From Rhodophyticola sp017644125 (GTDB taxonomy: Bacteria; Pseudomonadota; Alphaproteobacteria; Rhodobacterales; Rhodobacteraceae): a stretch of DNA of 64,000 nt. The stretch is taken from assembly GCF_042140125.1 (NCBI RefSeq), contig NZ_CP159473.1; one strand, written 5' to 3'. Every line of letters starts with the position of its first letter. The first letter of the stretch is position 1. Both the position numbers and the translations under genes were made by a program. Below, piece by piece: positions 1-8,800 of the stretch. The notes below the pieces were generated by a model. That model worked only from the letters and a program-made list of their open reading frames with translations, was not told the origin of the DNA and made no database searches.

Positions 1-594
1 GGCCTCCATGAGATCCTCGGCCGGAACGACGCGGTTGAAGTACCCCCATGCCGCACCCTCCTCGGCGGTGAACGACCGGCCGGTGTAAAGCAGTTCCGCC
101 GCGCGCCCCTGGCCGATGATCCGCGGCAGGATCGCACAGGCGCCCATATCGCAACCGGCAAGCCCGACACGGGTGAACAGAAAGGCGGTCTTGGCCCCCG
201 GGGCGGCAATCCGCAGATCCGACGCCATGGCGATGATCGCGCCCGCGCCGACGCAGACGCCGTCGACCGCCGCGATGACGGGCTTGCCGCAATTGACCAT
301 CGCCTTGACCAGATCGCCGGTCATCCGGGTGAAGGCCAGAAGCTCCTTCATGTTCATGCGGGTCAGGGGGCCGATGATGTCATGCACATCCCCGCCCGAG
401 CTGAAATTTCCGCCATTCGGGGCGAAGATCACCGCATCCACATCCTCCGCATAGGGCAGGTCGCGGAACCAGTCGCGCAGTTCGGCATAGCTGTCGAAGG
501 TCAGCGGGTTCATCCGCTCGGGCCGGTTCAGCGCAATCGTGGCGATACCATTCTCGATCTGGCAGAGGAAATGCTGTGGGTCGGGCCGGGCCAT
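1..594 (-). CDS. enoyl-CoA hydratase/isomerase family protein (3' part outside window)
   Basis: The reverse strand reads a crotonase-fold protein whose C-terminus runs off the window start. Visible features are the N-terminal motif IATIALNRPERMNPLT, the oxyanion-hole region around FSSGGDVHDI, and the loop IAAVDGVCVGAGAIIAMASD. The start at 594 is preceded by GAGGA with good spacing and lies 5 bases after the MarR stop, so it is the fourth gene of the anthraniloyl-CoA operon. By context it probably hydrates an unsaturated ring-derived CoA thioester after dearomatisation of 2-aminobenzoyl-CoA. The exact substrate is inference; the family call is firm. Confidence 0.88.
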   Translation of the reverse strand, partial: MARPDPQHFLCQIENGIATIALNRPERMNPLTFDSYAELRDWFRDLPYAEDVDAVIFAPNGGNFSSGGDVHDIIGPLTRMNMKELLAFTRMTGDLVKAMVNCGKPVIAAVDGVCVGAGAIIAMASDLRIAAPGAKTAFLFTRVGLAGCDMGACAILPRIIGQGRAAELLYTGRSFTAEEGAAWGYFNRVVPAEDLMEA

Positions 595-599
595 GGGGA

Positions 600-1067
600 T
601 CAATCCTCGAACTTGTCGGAAATGCGGGCCAGCGCAGTGCTCAGGTCGCTGGCCATGTCGGGGCCGATCTCGGCCAGCATCGCATCCAGCCACGCCTCAT
701 GCGCCTCGGCCTGACGGACGAACTCCTCCTTGCCCTTCTGGGTCAGCCGCGCGCGCGCCGCCCGCCGATCCCCTGGGACCTGTTCCCGCAGGGCGAACCC
801 GTCTTCTGCAAGCCGGTCGACGATGCCCGTGACATTACCGTTCGACACCATCAGAAACCGTGAAAGTTCGCTCATTTTCAGGCCCTTGGGATGGCGGTGC
901 AGGGCGGCCATCACATCGAAGCGCGGCAGGGTCGTGGCGAATTCAAGCCGCAGCCGTTCCCGCAACTCGGCCTCGACAAGCCGGGTGGTCTTCAGCAGGC
1001 GCAGCCAGAGACGCAGTCGCTCCTTGCTCTCGGGCTCGAACGGGTCCGGATTTGGATTGGTATTCAT
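600..1067 (-). CDS. MarR family transcriptional regulator
   Basis: A 155-residue winged-helix protein of usual MarR length. Helix-turn-helix features are visible around GLKMSELSRFLMVSNGNVTG, followed by the conserved DRRAARARLTQKGKEEF wing. Its start overlaps the stop of the SDR gene by four bases (ATGA), so it is co-translated with the catabolic enzymes. The likely role is control of this operon and perhaps the divergent kyn genes, through an aromatic-CoA or anthranilate effector. The palindrome at 4189-4214 in the divergent promoter region is a candidate operator. Family is sure; ligand and targets are inferred. Confidence 0.9.
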   Translation of the reverse strand: MNTNPNPDPFEPESKERLRLWLRLLKTTRLVEAELRERLRLEFATTLPRFDVMAALHRHPKGLKMSELSRFLMVSNGNVTGIVDRLAEDGFALREQVPGDRRAARARLTQKGKEEFVRQAEAHEAWLDAMLAEIGPDMASDLSTALARISDKFED

Positions 1068-1819
1068 ATTTCACCTCCTGACATGCTGAGTGCGTGGCCG
1101 TTGACCGATTGCGCGCCGTCGGAGCAGAGCCAGAGAACCGCTTCGGCCACCTCCGACGTCTGCACGAACCGGTCCTGCGGGTTGCTCCGGCGGAGTGAGC
1201 TGGCGGCGTCTTCGGCGCTCATTCCGGTCCTGTCGACGATGGTCGCGATGGAACGGTCCAGAAGCGGCGTTTCGATGAAGCCGGGACAGACCGCGTTGAC
1301 GGTGATGCCGGTTCTCGCCAATTCCAGCGCAAGCGCGCGGGTCAGCCCCACGACCCCGTGCTTGGCCGCGCAATAGCCCGACACATAAGGGTATCCCTTG
1401 AGACCGGCGGTGGAGGCGATCGCGATCATCCGCCCCCACCGGCGCGACGTCATGTCCGGCAGGGCGGCCTGCCAGAGGTTGAAGACGCCCGCCAGATTGA
1501 CCGACAGGTCGCGGGCCAGATCCCCCACAGCCATCCGCGAAAACGGAATGCTCTCTGCCGCGCCTGCATTGGCGATGGCGATGTCGACGGGGCCCTGCGC
1601 CGCGCGGGCTTCGTCCAGCGCCGATCTGACCGCATCGGCATCGGTCACGTCGCAGCTGAGCGCCAGCGCGCCGGTCCGGTCCGCGACCGACCGCAACGGG
1701 TCAGGCCGGCGGCCCAGTATCGTGACCTTGCCGCCCAGAGCCGCCGCGCGCAGCGCGATTTCGGCGCCGACCCCGGTGCCTCCGCCGGTTATGACGATAT
1801 GTCTGCCTGTCATGCTCAT
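1064..1819 (-). CDS. SDR family NAD(P)-dependent oxidoreductase
   Basis: A short-chain dehydrogenase of about 251 residues. The Rossmann glycine motif TGGGTGVGAEIA is near residue 10, NAG is in IAIANAGAA, the catalytic Ser is in IASTAG, and YCAAKH supplies the YxxxK dyad. I chose the start at 1819 (MSMTGRH) because it overlaps the upstream monooxygenase stop by four bases; a longer reading would run into that gene. Likely role: oxidation of a 3-hydroxyacyl-CoA-type intermediate downstream of the anthraniloyl-CoA monooxygenase. Role is inferred from the operon. Confidence 0.85.
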   Translation of the reverse strand: MSMTGRHIVITGGGTGVGAEIALRAAALGGKVTILGRRPDPLRSVADRTGALALSCDVTDADAVRSALDEARAAQGPVDIAIANAGAAESIPFSRMAVGDLARDLSVNLAGVFNLWQAALPDMTSRRWGRMIAIASTAGLKGYPYVSGYCAAKHGVVGLTRALALELARTGITVNAVCPGFIETPLLDRSIATIVDRTGMSAEDAASSLRRSNPQDRFVQTSEVAEAVLWLCSDGAQSVNGHALSMSGGEI

Positions 1820-4110
1820 GCCCGGATCGCCTCCGCTTCGCGGTCGGCCAGTCGCCACGCCTGATCGCGGCCCGCCTCGTAAGGCAGGGGCCAGATGGCA
1901 TGGCGGTCGCCGATCCGCGCGGCCTCGTGAAACGTCCAGTAGGGATCGGCCAGATGCGGGCGGCCAAGGGCTACCAGATCGGCGCGGCCCGCCATCAGGA
2001 TCGAGTTCGCATGATCCGCCTCGTAGATGTTGCCCACGGCCATGGTGCTGATACCGGCCTCGTTGCGGATCCGGTCGGAAAACGGGGTTTGGAACATCCG
2101 GCCATAAACCGGCCTCGCTTCGGTCGTGGTCTGGCCGGCGGACACGTCGATGATATCGGCGCCGTCGGCCTTGAAGGCCCGGGCAATCTCCACCGCATCC
2201 CCGGGGGTCACGCCGTCTTCGCCCACCCAGTCATTGGCTGAGATCCGGACCGACATCGGTCTGGGCGCCGGCCAGACAGCGCGCATCGCCGCGAACACCT
2301 CCAGCGGATAGCGCAGGCGATTTTCAAGGTTGCCGCCATAGGCGTCCTCGCGGGTATTGGACACCGGCGAGATGAAGGAGGAGATCAGATAGCCATGGGC
2401 GGCATGCAGTTCGATCATGTCGAAGCCCGCCCGTTCGGCCATCCGGGTGGCGGCCACGAACTGATCGCGGACCTTGTCCATCTCATCGCGGGTCATCGCG
2501 CGGGGGGTGGCGTTGCCGCCGGACCAGGGAATAGCGGAGGCGGAGATCAGATCCCAATTGCCGGTTGCAAGCGGCGTATCCATCCCCTCCCACCCGATAT
2601 TGGTGGAGCCCTTGCGCCCGGAATGCCCGATCTGGCAGCAGATCTTAGCCCGGGTCTCCGCATGGACGAAATCGACGAGACGCGACCATGCGGCCTCATG
2701 CTCCGGCGCGTAGAGCCCGGGACAGCCGGGCGTGATCCGCCCGGTCTCCGACACGCAGGTCATCTCGGTATAGACAAGTCCCGCGCCCCCCTTGGCGCGC
2801 TCCCCGTAATGGACAAGATGCCAGTCCGTCGGGCAGCCCTCCACGGCTTTGTACTGGGCCATCGGCGACACGACGATGCGGTTGTCCAATGCCATCTCGC
2901 GCAGCCTGAAGGGCGCAAACATCGGCGGGCGGACAGGCGCGTCGGCGGGCAGTCCGGCCTTTTGCTGAAACCATCCCTCGGCCGAGCGAAGCCAGTCCGG
3001 ATCGCGCAGGCGCAGGTTCTCGTGCGAAATCCGTTGTGACCGGGTCAGGAGCGCGTAGTTGAACTGCACGGGGTCCATGTCGAGATAGCGGTCCACCTGT
3101 TCGAACCACTCCAGCGAGTTGCGCGCCGCCGATTGCAGGCGCAGCACGTCGAGGCGGCGTTCGTCCTGATACCGTTCGAAGGCGCGTTGCATGTCCGGTT
3201 CGCTGTGCAGGAATTCGGCCAGGGCGATGGCGCTGTCGAAGGCCAGCCGGGAGCCCGACCCGATGGAGAAATGCGCCGTTGCCGAGGCATCGCCCAGCAA
3301 AACGACGTTCCCGTGGTGCCATTTCTCGCACAACACGCGGGGGAAATTCATGAACACCGCCGATCCGCGCAGATGATCGGCATTCGACATCAGCGGATGG
3401 CCGTCCAGATGATCGGTGAAAATCTCCTCGCATTTGGCGATGATCTCGGATTTCGACATCGTCTCGAACCCAATCCTGTCCCATGTGTCCTGCTGGCATT
3501 CCACGATCACCGTCGCGGTGTCGGCGTCGAACTGATAGGCATGGACCCAAACCCATCCATGGGCCGTCTTCTCGAAGATGAAGGTGAAGGCATCGTCGAA
3601 TTTCTGATGAGTGCCAAGCCAGATGAACTTGCACTCCCGGATATCCACCTCGGGCTTGAAATGCTGCGCCCATGCGGTGCGCACGGCGCTGTTGATGCCG
3701 TCGCAGGCCACCACGAGATCATAGTCGCCGGTATAGGTCTCCACCGGCCCGATGGGGGTTTCGAAGCGCAGATCGACGCCAAGCTCCCGCGCGCGCTCCT
3801 GCAGCAACAGAAGCATCTTCTTGCGCCCGATGCCGGCAAAGCCATGGCCGCCGGAAACGGTGCGATGGCCGTCATGAACTACCGCGATGTCATCCCAATA
3901 GGCGAAGTTTTCGCGGATCGCAGCGGCGGAGACGGGATCGTTTTGCGCCATGTTATCCAACGCATCGTCGGACAGAACCACCCCCCAGCCAAAAGTGTCG
4001 TCGGCCTTGTTCCGCTCGAAAACGGTGACCTCATGGGATGGGTTGCGCAGTTTCATCGAGATGGCGAAGTAGAGACCTGCCGGACCCCCTCCAAGACATG
4101 CGATGCGCAT
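1816..4110 (-). CDS. fused FAD monooxygenase/Old-Yellow-Enzyme reductase, probable anthraniloyl-CoA monooxygenase (2-aminobenzoyl-CoA monooxygenase/reductase)
   Basis: A 764-residue fusion. The first half, about 390 residues, is a flavin monooxygenase with an N-terminal FAD motif (LGGGPAGL) and VLLGDASATAHFSIGSG in the FAD-binding C-part. The second half is an NADH:flavin oxidoreductase of the OYE family (RIVVSPMAQY, WHLVHYGERAKGG, ELHAAHGYL, RAD-LVALGRPHL). This architecture is typical of the anthraniloyl-CoA monooxygenase/reductase of the aerobic 2-aminobenzoate-CoA pathway and of the related salicylyl-CoA 5-hydroxylase. The divergent neighbour operon makes anthranilate, which favours the former. 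The start MRIACLGGG at 4110 has GGAGA upstream; a GTG 23 codons further out is less likely. The CoA ligase that would make the substrate is not in the window. Confidence 0.85.
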   Translation of the reverse strand: MRIACLGGGPAGLYFAISMKLRNPSHEVTVFERNKADDTFGWGVVLSDDALDNMAQNDPVSAAAIRENFAYWDDIAVVHDGHRTVSGGHGFAGIGRKKMLLLLQERARELGVDLRFETPIGPVETYTGDYDLVVACDGINSAVRTAWAQHFKPEVDIRECKFIWLGTHQKFDDAFTFIFEKTAHGWVWVHAYQFDADTATVIVECQQDTWDRIGFETMSKSEIIAKCEEIFTDHLDGHPLMSNADHLRGSAVFMNFPRVLCEKWHHGNVVLLGDASATAHFSIGSGSRLAFDSAIALAEFLHSEPDMQRAFERYQDERRLDVLRLQSAARNSLEWFEQVDRYLDMDPVQFNYALLTRSQRISHENLRLRDPDWLRSAEGWFQQKAGLPADAPVRPPMFAPFRLREMALDNRIVVSPMAQYKAVEGCPTDWHLVHYGERAKGGAGLVYTEMTCVSETGRITPGCPGLYAPEHEAAWSRLVDFVHAETRAKICCQIGHSGRKGSTNIGWEGMDTPLATGNWDLISASAIPWSGGNATPRAMTRDEMDKVRDQFVAATRMAERAGFDMIELHAAHGYLISSFISPVSNTREDAYGGNLENRLRYPLEVFAAMRAVWPAPRPMSVRISANDWVGEDGVTPGDAVEIARAFKADGADIIDVSAGQTTTEARPVYGRMFQTPFSDRIRNEAGISTMAVGNIYEADHANSILMAGRADLVALGRPHLADPYWTFHEAARIGDRHAIWPLPYEAGRDQAWRLADREAEAIRA

Positions 4111-4188
4111 CTTCGTCTCCCTGATTTCTCGGCGCTGGCTTGTGGCGCTTCTGTTAATAGGAATCATCTTAACCGGCACTGGAAGTAT

Positions 4189-4214
4189 TTCAAGTATAAA
4201 ATTTTAAGCTTGAA
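4189..4214. promoter_or_regulatory. 26-bp palindrome in the divergent abm/kyn promoter region, candidate MarR operator
   Basis: TTCAAG (4189-4194) is mirrored by CTTGAA (4209-4214) around the central AAAATTTT (4198-4205), with the symmetry axis at 4201.5. The element is strikingly AT-rich in a GC-rich region. It lies 79 bases before the monooxygenase start on one side and 60 bases before the arylformamidase start on the other. Symmetry and place fit an operator for the MarR protein at 600-1067. Which regulator binds it is inferred. Confidence 0.6.
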
Positions 4215-4273
4215 GTTTATTTTCGGAGGGCCTAACCATTGCGTATGACTGGGGCGTTGAAAGGGAAGGGGCG

Positions 4274-5104
4274 ATGATCGACTGGACGGATGCGTTCGAC
4301 AATTCCAGCTATGTACCCGGCAGCGACAAGCTGGCCGGGCTTTGGTCCGATGCGGCATCGGCCTATCGGGACCGGGCCATGCCGGCAGGCCGGGCGCGGC
4401 TGGATATTCCTTACGGGCCGGGGCCGCGAAACCGGTTCGACCTGTTCTTGCCGGGGACAGAGCCGAAAGGGCTGATCGTGTTCATCCATGGCGGCTATTG
4501 GAAGGCGCTGGACAGGTCCTTCTGGTCGCATATGGCCGCCGGTCCGCTGTCCCATGGTTGGGCGATGGCGATCCCCAGCTATACGCTTGCACCGGAGGCG
4601 CGCATTTCGGAGATCACGCGGGAGATCGGCGCGGCGATCACCGCCGCGGCAGGCGAGGTGCCGGGCCCGATCCGGATCATCGGCCATTCCGCGGGCGGGC
4701 ATCTCGTATCCCGGATGCTGTGCAGATCGGGCCCGTTGGACAGCCCGGTGCTGGATCGGCTGGAACGGGCGATCTCGGTCAGCGGCATTCATGATCTGCG
4801 CCCGCTTCTGCAGACCGATATGAACAAGACCCTGCGCCTGAGCGAGGCGGAGGCGGAGGCCGAGAGCCCGGCGCTGCAGGACCCGCATGGGACGATCCCG
4901 ATCTATTTCTGGGTCGGGGCGGCCGAGCGTCCGGAACTGGTTCGACAGACCCGCCTGATCGGCGAGATCTGGGGCGCGAAAGGCGCCGATACCAGCGAGG
5001 TTTACGAGCCGGGGCAGGATCATTTCTCGGTCATCTCCGCGCTGGCCGATGCCGAAAGCCCCCTTGTGAACACATTGACCGCACCCAAAAAGGTGACCCC
5101 ATGA
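4274..5104 (+). CDS. alpha/beta-hydrolase, probable arylformamidase (kynurenine formamidase)
   Basis: A 276-residue alpha/beta hydrolase. It has the oxyanion motif HGGYW (His about residue 72), a nucleophile elbow GHSAGG (Ser about residue 139), and a late acid/His pair around PGQDHFSV. HGGYW plus GHSAGG is the pattern of the AFMID-type formamidases, not of the metal-dependent KynB cyclase fold. The stop overlaps the kynA start (ATGA). In the pathway it would hydrolyse N-formylkynurenine to kynurenine between KynA and KynU. Start 4274 has a purine-rich AAGGGAAGGGG just upstream. Confidence 0.85.
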   Translation: MIDWTDAFDNSSYVPGSDKLAGLWSDAASAYRDRAMPAGRARLDIPYGPGPRNRFDLFLPGTEPKGLIVFIHGGYWKALDRSFWSHMAAGPLSHGWAMAIPSYTLAPEARISEITREIGAAITAAAGEVPGPIRIIGHSAGGHLVSRMLCRSGPLDSPVLDRLERAISVSGIHDLRPLLQTDMNKTLRLSEAEAEAESPALQDPHGTIPIYFWVGAAERPELVRQTRLIGEIWGAKGADTSEVYEPGQDHFSVISALADAESPLVNTLTAPKKVTP

Positions 5105-5934
5105 CCGATGCCTATGACCCCACCGATGACGGCGCCAAGATGTCTTTCAGGAAAGACATGAGCTATGGCGACTATCTGCGGATGGATCAGGTGCTGGGCG
5201 CGCAGCATCTCCTGTCCGACGCCCATGACGAGATGCTGTTCATCATTCAGCATCAGACCTCCGAGCTGTGGATGCGGCTTGTACTGCACGAGATATCGGC
5301 GGCCCGCGATCTGATAGGCCGGGGACAGTTCCAGCCGGCCTTCAAGATGCTGACGCGGGTCGCCCGGATCTTCGATCAGCTGAACTCGGCCTGGGATGTG
5401 CTGCGCACGATGACGCCAAGCGATTACACGACCTTCCGCGAGGCTCTGGGCAATTCGTCGGGGTTTCAGTCGCACCAGTACCGGCTGATCGAATATGCGC
5501 TTGGCAATCGCAACACCAGCATGATGAAGATGCATGAACACAGGCCCGAACTGCACCGGCTGCTGCAGGACGAACTGGCGCGGCCCTCGCTCTATCATGT
5601 GGCGCTCGATGCGCTCTCGGAAGAGACCGGGATCTCCTTCGATCCGGCCGTGTTCCGGATGGACGCGCCGCATCAGTCCGATGAGACCGTCATCGCGGCC
5701 TGGACCAAGATCTACCGGGCGCCGGAAACCTATTGGACACTCTACGAGCTGGCCGAGAAGCTGGTCGATCTTGAGGATTACTTCCGGCGGTGGCGGTTCA
5801 ACCATGTCACGACGGTGGAGCGCGTCATCGGGTTCAAACGCGGTACCGGCGGCACCAGCGGTGTGCAATATCTGCGCCGAATGCTGGAGGTGGAGCTGTT
5901 TCCCGAACTCTGGCACTTGCGCGGAGGGCTTTAG
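5101..5934 (+). CDS. kynA: tryptophan 2,3-dioxygenase
   Basis: A 277-residue haem dioxygenase opening the indole ring of L-tryptophan to N-formylkynurenine. Family landmarks are MSYGDYLRMDQVL, the ligand segment HDEMLFIIQHQTSELWMRL, LRTMTPSDYTTFREALG with SSGFQSHQYR, and the C-terminal GTGGTSGVQYLRR. Length is normal for bacterial KynA. It is translationally coupled to the formamidase (4-base overlap) and lies 3 bases before kynU, so the three genes form a complete tryptophan-to-anthranilate operon. Confidence 0.97.
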   Translation: MTDAYDPTDDGAKMSFRKDMSYGDYLRMDQVLGAQHLLSDAHDEMLFIIQHQTSELWMRLVLHEISAARDLIGRGQFQPAFKMLTRVARIFDQLNSAWDVLRTMTPSDYTTFREALGNSSGFQSHQYRLIEYALGNRNTSMMKMHEHRPELHRLLQDELARPSLYHVALDALSEETGISFDPAVFRMDAPHQSDETVIAAWTKIYRAPETYWTLYELAEKLVDLEDYFRRWRFNHVTTVERVIGFKRGTGGTSGVQYLRRMLEVELFPELWHLRGGL

Positions 5935-5937
5935 ACC

Positions 5938-7128
5938 ATGGCAACATTACCCAGAAAGGACCTGTTCGATCTGCCCGAGGGCGTGATCTATCTCGATGGC
6001 AACTCCCTTGGTCCCCTGCCGAAATCGGTCAGGGCGCGGGTGGACGACGTGATCGGGGCGGAATGGGGCACAAGCCTGATCCGGGGCTGGAACGACGCCG
6101 GTTGGATGGATCAGCCCGGGCGTGTCGGCGATCTGGTGGCCCGGCTGATCGGCGCGCCGGAGGGCAGCGTCATGATGGGCGATACCCTGTCGATCAAGGT
6201 CTATCAGGCGCTGGCGGCAGCGTTGGAGATGCGCCCGGACCGCAAGGTGGTCCTGTCCGACAGCGGCAATTTCCCAACCGATCTTTACATGGCGAGGGGG
6301 CTTCTGACCTCGCTCGGGCAAGGCCACGAGCTGAGGATCGTGGACCCCCAGGACGTCGCGGGCGCAATGGACGAGACCGTGGCGGCGGTGATGCTGACGG
6401 AAGTTGATTACCGCACGGGCCGCAAGCACGACATGGCGGAGTTGACAAGGCGGGCCCATGATGCGGGGGCGGTGATGATCTGGGATCTGGCCCATTCGGC
6501 GGGTGCGCTGCCGGTGGACCTGACCGGATCGCACTGCGAATTCGCGGTCGGGTGCAGCTACAAGTATCTCAATGGCGGCCCCGGTGCGCCGGCCTTCATC
6601 TATGTGCGGCCCGATATCATGGATCAGGTGCGGCCCGCCCTGTCGGGATGGATGGGCCATGACGCGCCCTTTGCCTTCGATCTGGACTATCGCCCGGCCG
6701 CGGGCATCGAGAGGATGCGCGTGGGCACGCCGCCGGTTCTTCAGATGAGCGCGCTGGAGGAGGCGATGTCCGTCTGGGACGGTGTGACGATGGATGAAAT
6801 CCGGGCCGCTTCGATCCGCTTGTCGGAACGCTTCATTCAGGAGGTGGAAGCCCGCTGCCCGGAACTGGTGCTGGCCAGCCCGCGGGAGCCGGCGATGCGG
6901 GGGTCCCAGGTTTCCTTTGCGTTTGCAGAGGGATATGCCGCGATGCAGGCGCTGATCGCCCGTGGCGTCATCGGCGATTTCCGCGCGCCGGATATCATGC
7001 GCTTCGGCTTTACCCCGCTTTATCTGGACGAGGACGATATCGTGGCGGCCGCCGGCATCTTGCAGGACATCATGGCCAACCGGCTTTGGGACGATCCGGC
7101 ATACAAGACGGCGAACAAGGTGACCTGA
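5938..7128 (+). CDS. kynU: kynureninase
   Basis: A PLP enzyme of 396 residues (fold type I) that cleaves kynurenine to anthranilate and alanine. It shows YLDGNSLGPLP at the N-terminus, WDLAHSAGALPVDL with the PLP-contacting Asp, and the Schiff-base lysine in CSYKYLNGGPGAP (about Lys209). It also has RVGTPPVLQMSALE and a C-terminal RFGFTPLYL. It is the last gene of the kyn operon. Its anthranilate product is the expected precursor for the divergently encoded anthraniloyl-CoA monooxygenase. Confidence 0.97.
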   Translation: MATLPRKDLFDLPEGVIYLDGNSLGPLPKSVRARVDDVIGAEWGTSLIRGWNDAGWMDQPGRVGDLVARLIGAPEGSVMMGDTLSIKVYQALAAALEMRPDRKVVLSDSGNFPTDLYMARGLLTSLGQGHELRIVDPQDVAGAMDETVAAVMLTEVDYRTGRKHDMAELTRRAHDAGAVMIWDLAHSAGALPVDLTGSHCEFAVGCSYKYLNGGPGAPAFIYVRPDIMDQVRPALSGWMGHDAPFAFDLDYRPAAGIERMRVGTPPVLQMSALEEAMSVWDGVTMDEIRAASIRLSERFIQEVEARCPELVLASPREPAMRGSQVSFAFAEGYAAMQALIARGVIGDFRAPDIMRFGFTPLYLDEDDIVAAAGILQDIMANRLWDDPAYKTANKVT

Positions 7129-7329
7129 GCCTCTTTTCGGGCCGGAGAAGGGGGCTTGACGGGTGTGCCGGATTGGCGCCCGGCGGCCTGCCCGCGGGAT
7201 GACCTGACCAGACGCCCGGCCCGCGGATCGAGGCGCTTGGCGGGGCCGATTTCCAGGTCCGGTCCCCATCCCCAAGCTGACGTAGCGGCAAACATTGTCT
7301 TGATGGTGTTACAAGAATTGAAGAGGCTC

Positions 7330-7343
7330 TGCACACGTGTGCA
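7330..7343. promoter_or_regulatory. 14-bp palindrome TGCACACGTGTGCA, candidate LacI-family operator
   Basis: A perfect inverted repeat with a central CG, the usual symmetry of LacI-family operators. It is placed 43 bases before the start of the first gene of the ABC operon. That operon encodes its own LacI-type repressor at 13375-14391. The rest of 7129-7385 shows no gene; a weak GC-rich stem lies just after kynU. Binding is inferred. Confidence 0.55.
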
Positions 7344-7385
7344 CCCTGGCGCATCCTCTGCCACAATCGTTCTTTGGAGAAACTG

Positions 7386-8733
7386 ATGACCATATTGACC
7401 CGCAGCACGGCTATCGCCGCTGCCCTCGCTGCCCTCGCGGCTCCGGCCCTTGCCGAGCAGATCACCATCACCGTCTGGGCCGGAGGTTCGAACGACAACG
7501 ACAGTTACCGTATCGAGGCGATCGAGATGGCCGCCGACATTCTGGAGCGCGAAGCCGCGATCCGGGGCGAAGAGATCGACATCACCGTCGACGGCCGGTG
7601 GGATTTCGCCGGATGGGATGAATTCAAGCAGGCCGTGACGCTTGGTGCCGAGGCCGGCACCGCGCCCAGTATCGTCGTCACCTCGCATCTCGACATCGCC
7701 CCGTGGAGCCAGGCCGGGTATATCGTGCCGGTCGAGGATTATGTCGATCTGGATGCCTGGCCGCTGAACAATGTCTATCCGAACCTCATGGAAATCGCCG
7801 CCTTCGGCGGCACGCAATGGGGTGTGCCGCAGGATTCCGAGTTCGCGCCCCTTCTTCTTCTGGCGCGAAACGATGAGCGGGCTGGGCTATACCGAAGAGC
7901 AGATCGATGCATTGCCCGACATGGTCGCCAGCGGCGATTACACGCTCCGCGACATGCTGGCCGATGCCACCCGCGCCGTCGAAATGGGCCTTGTGGAGGA
8001 AGGATACGGGTTTTACCCGCGCGTCTCCAACGGGCCGGACTATGCGCAGTTCTATCAGTCCTTCGGCGGCGAACTGATCGACCCCGAAACCGGACAACTG
8101 GTCTTCGACCGCGCGGCGATGACCGAATTCTACCAGTTCTTCGTCGATGCGGTGGAGGCGGGCGTGACCCGGCAGAACCATATCGGCACCGACTGGGACC
8201 AGTGGTACAACGAGGTCGCCAATGGCCGTGCCGCGTTCTGGCATGGCGGGACATGGCATTTCGGCCGCTACGGCCGCGAGGGGAACGAGGATTTCTGGAA
8301 CACGATCCAGTTTTCGCTGATCCCGGCGGGCAATGATGCCGGCCGCCCCAACACGATCACGCATCCGCTTGTCTATCTGCTGACCGATCAGGACGATGAC
8401 CGGGCCGAAGAGATTGCCGCACAACTGGTGGCCATCGCGACCGAGCCGCGCCTGAACACGCTGCACGCAATCAAGTCGAACCATCTTGCGGTGGCGCAGG
8501 CGCAGCAGGGTCTGGATCTCTACAGCGGCGACAGATGGGCGTCAGAGGCGACCGAGGTGCTGCTGGCCTCGGCCAATGCGCAACCCAACCATCTGCAATA
8601 CGGGGCCTTTTCCGAGGCGATGTTCAGCGGTCTGGAATCCGCGTGGAGCGGCACCCAGAGTGTCGAGGAGGCCGTTGCCGAGGTCGAGGCGCAGATGCGC
8701 GCGACCCTGGGCGACGATCTGATCATCCGCTAG
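7386..8733 (+). pseudogene. ABC transporter extracellular solute-binding protein, frameshifted
   Basis: The first part (from 7386, RBS GGAGA) has a signal peptide ending APALA, then a sugar-binding-protein type N-lobe (ITITVWAGGSNDN). In-frame reading fails at a run of four C at 7848-7851. The matching continuation FFFWRETMSGLGYTEEQ is one frame over and runs to 8733. Removing a single C would join the two halves into a normal protein of about 448 residues. The remainder looks intact (GGTWHFGRYGREGN, C-terminal helices). It should be the periplasmic binding component for the permeases downstream. Either a true frameshift or a base-calling error in the C run explains this. Confidence 0.8.
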
Positions 8734-8800
8734 GGCGGCCACCTGTGACGGGGCGCCGAAGAACGGCGTCCCGATCCCTTCCTGCAAAGAGGTCTCCCTC

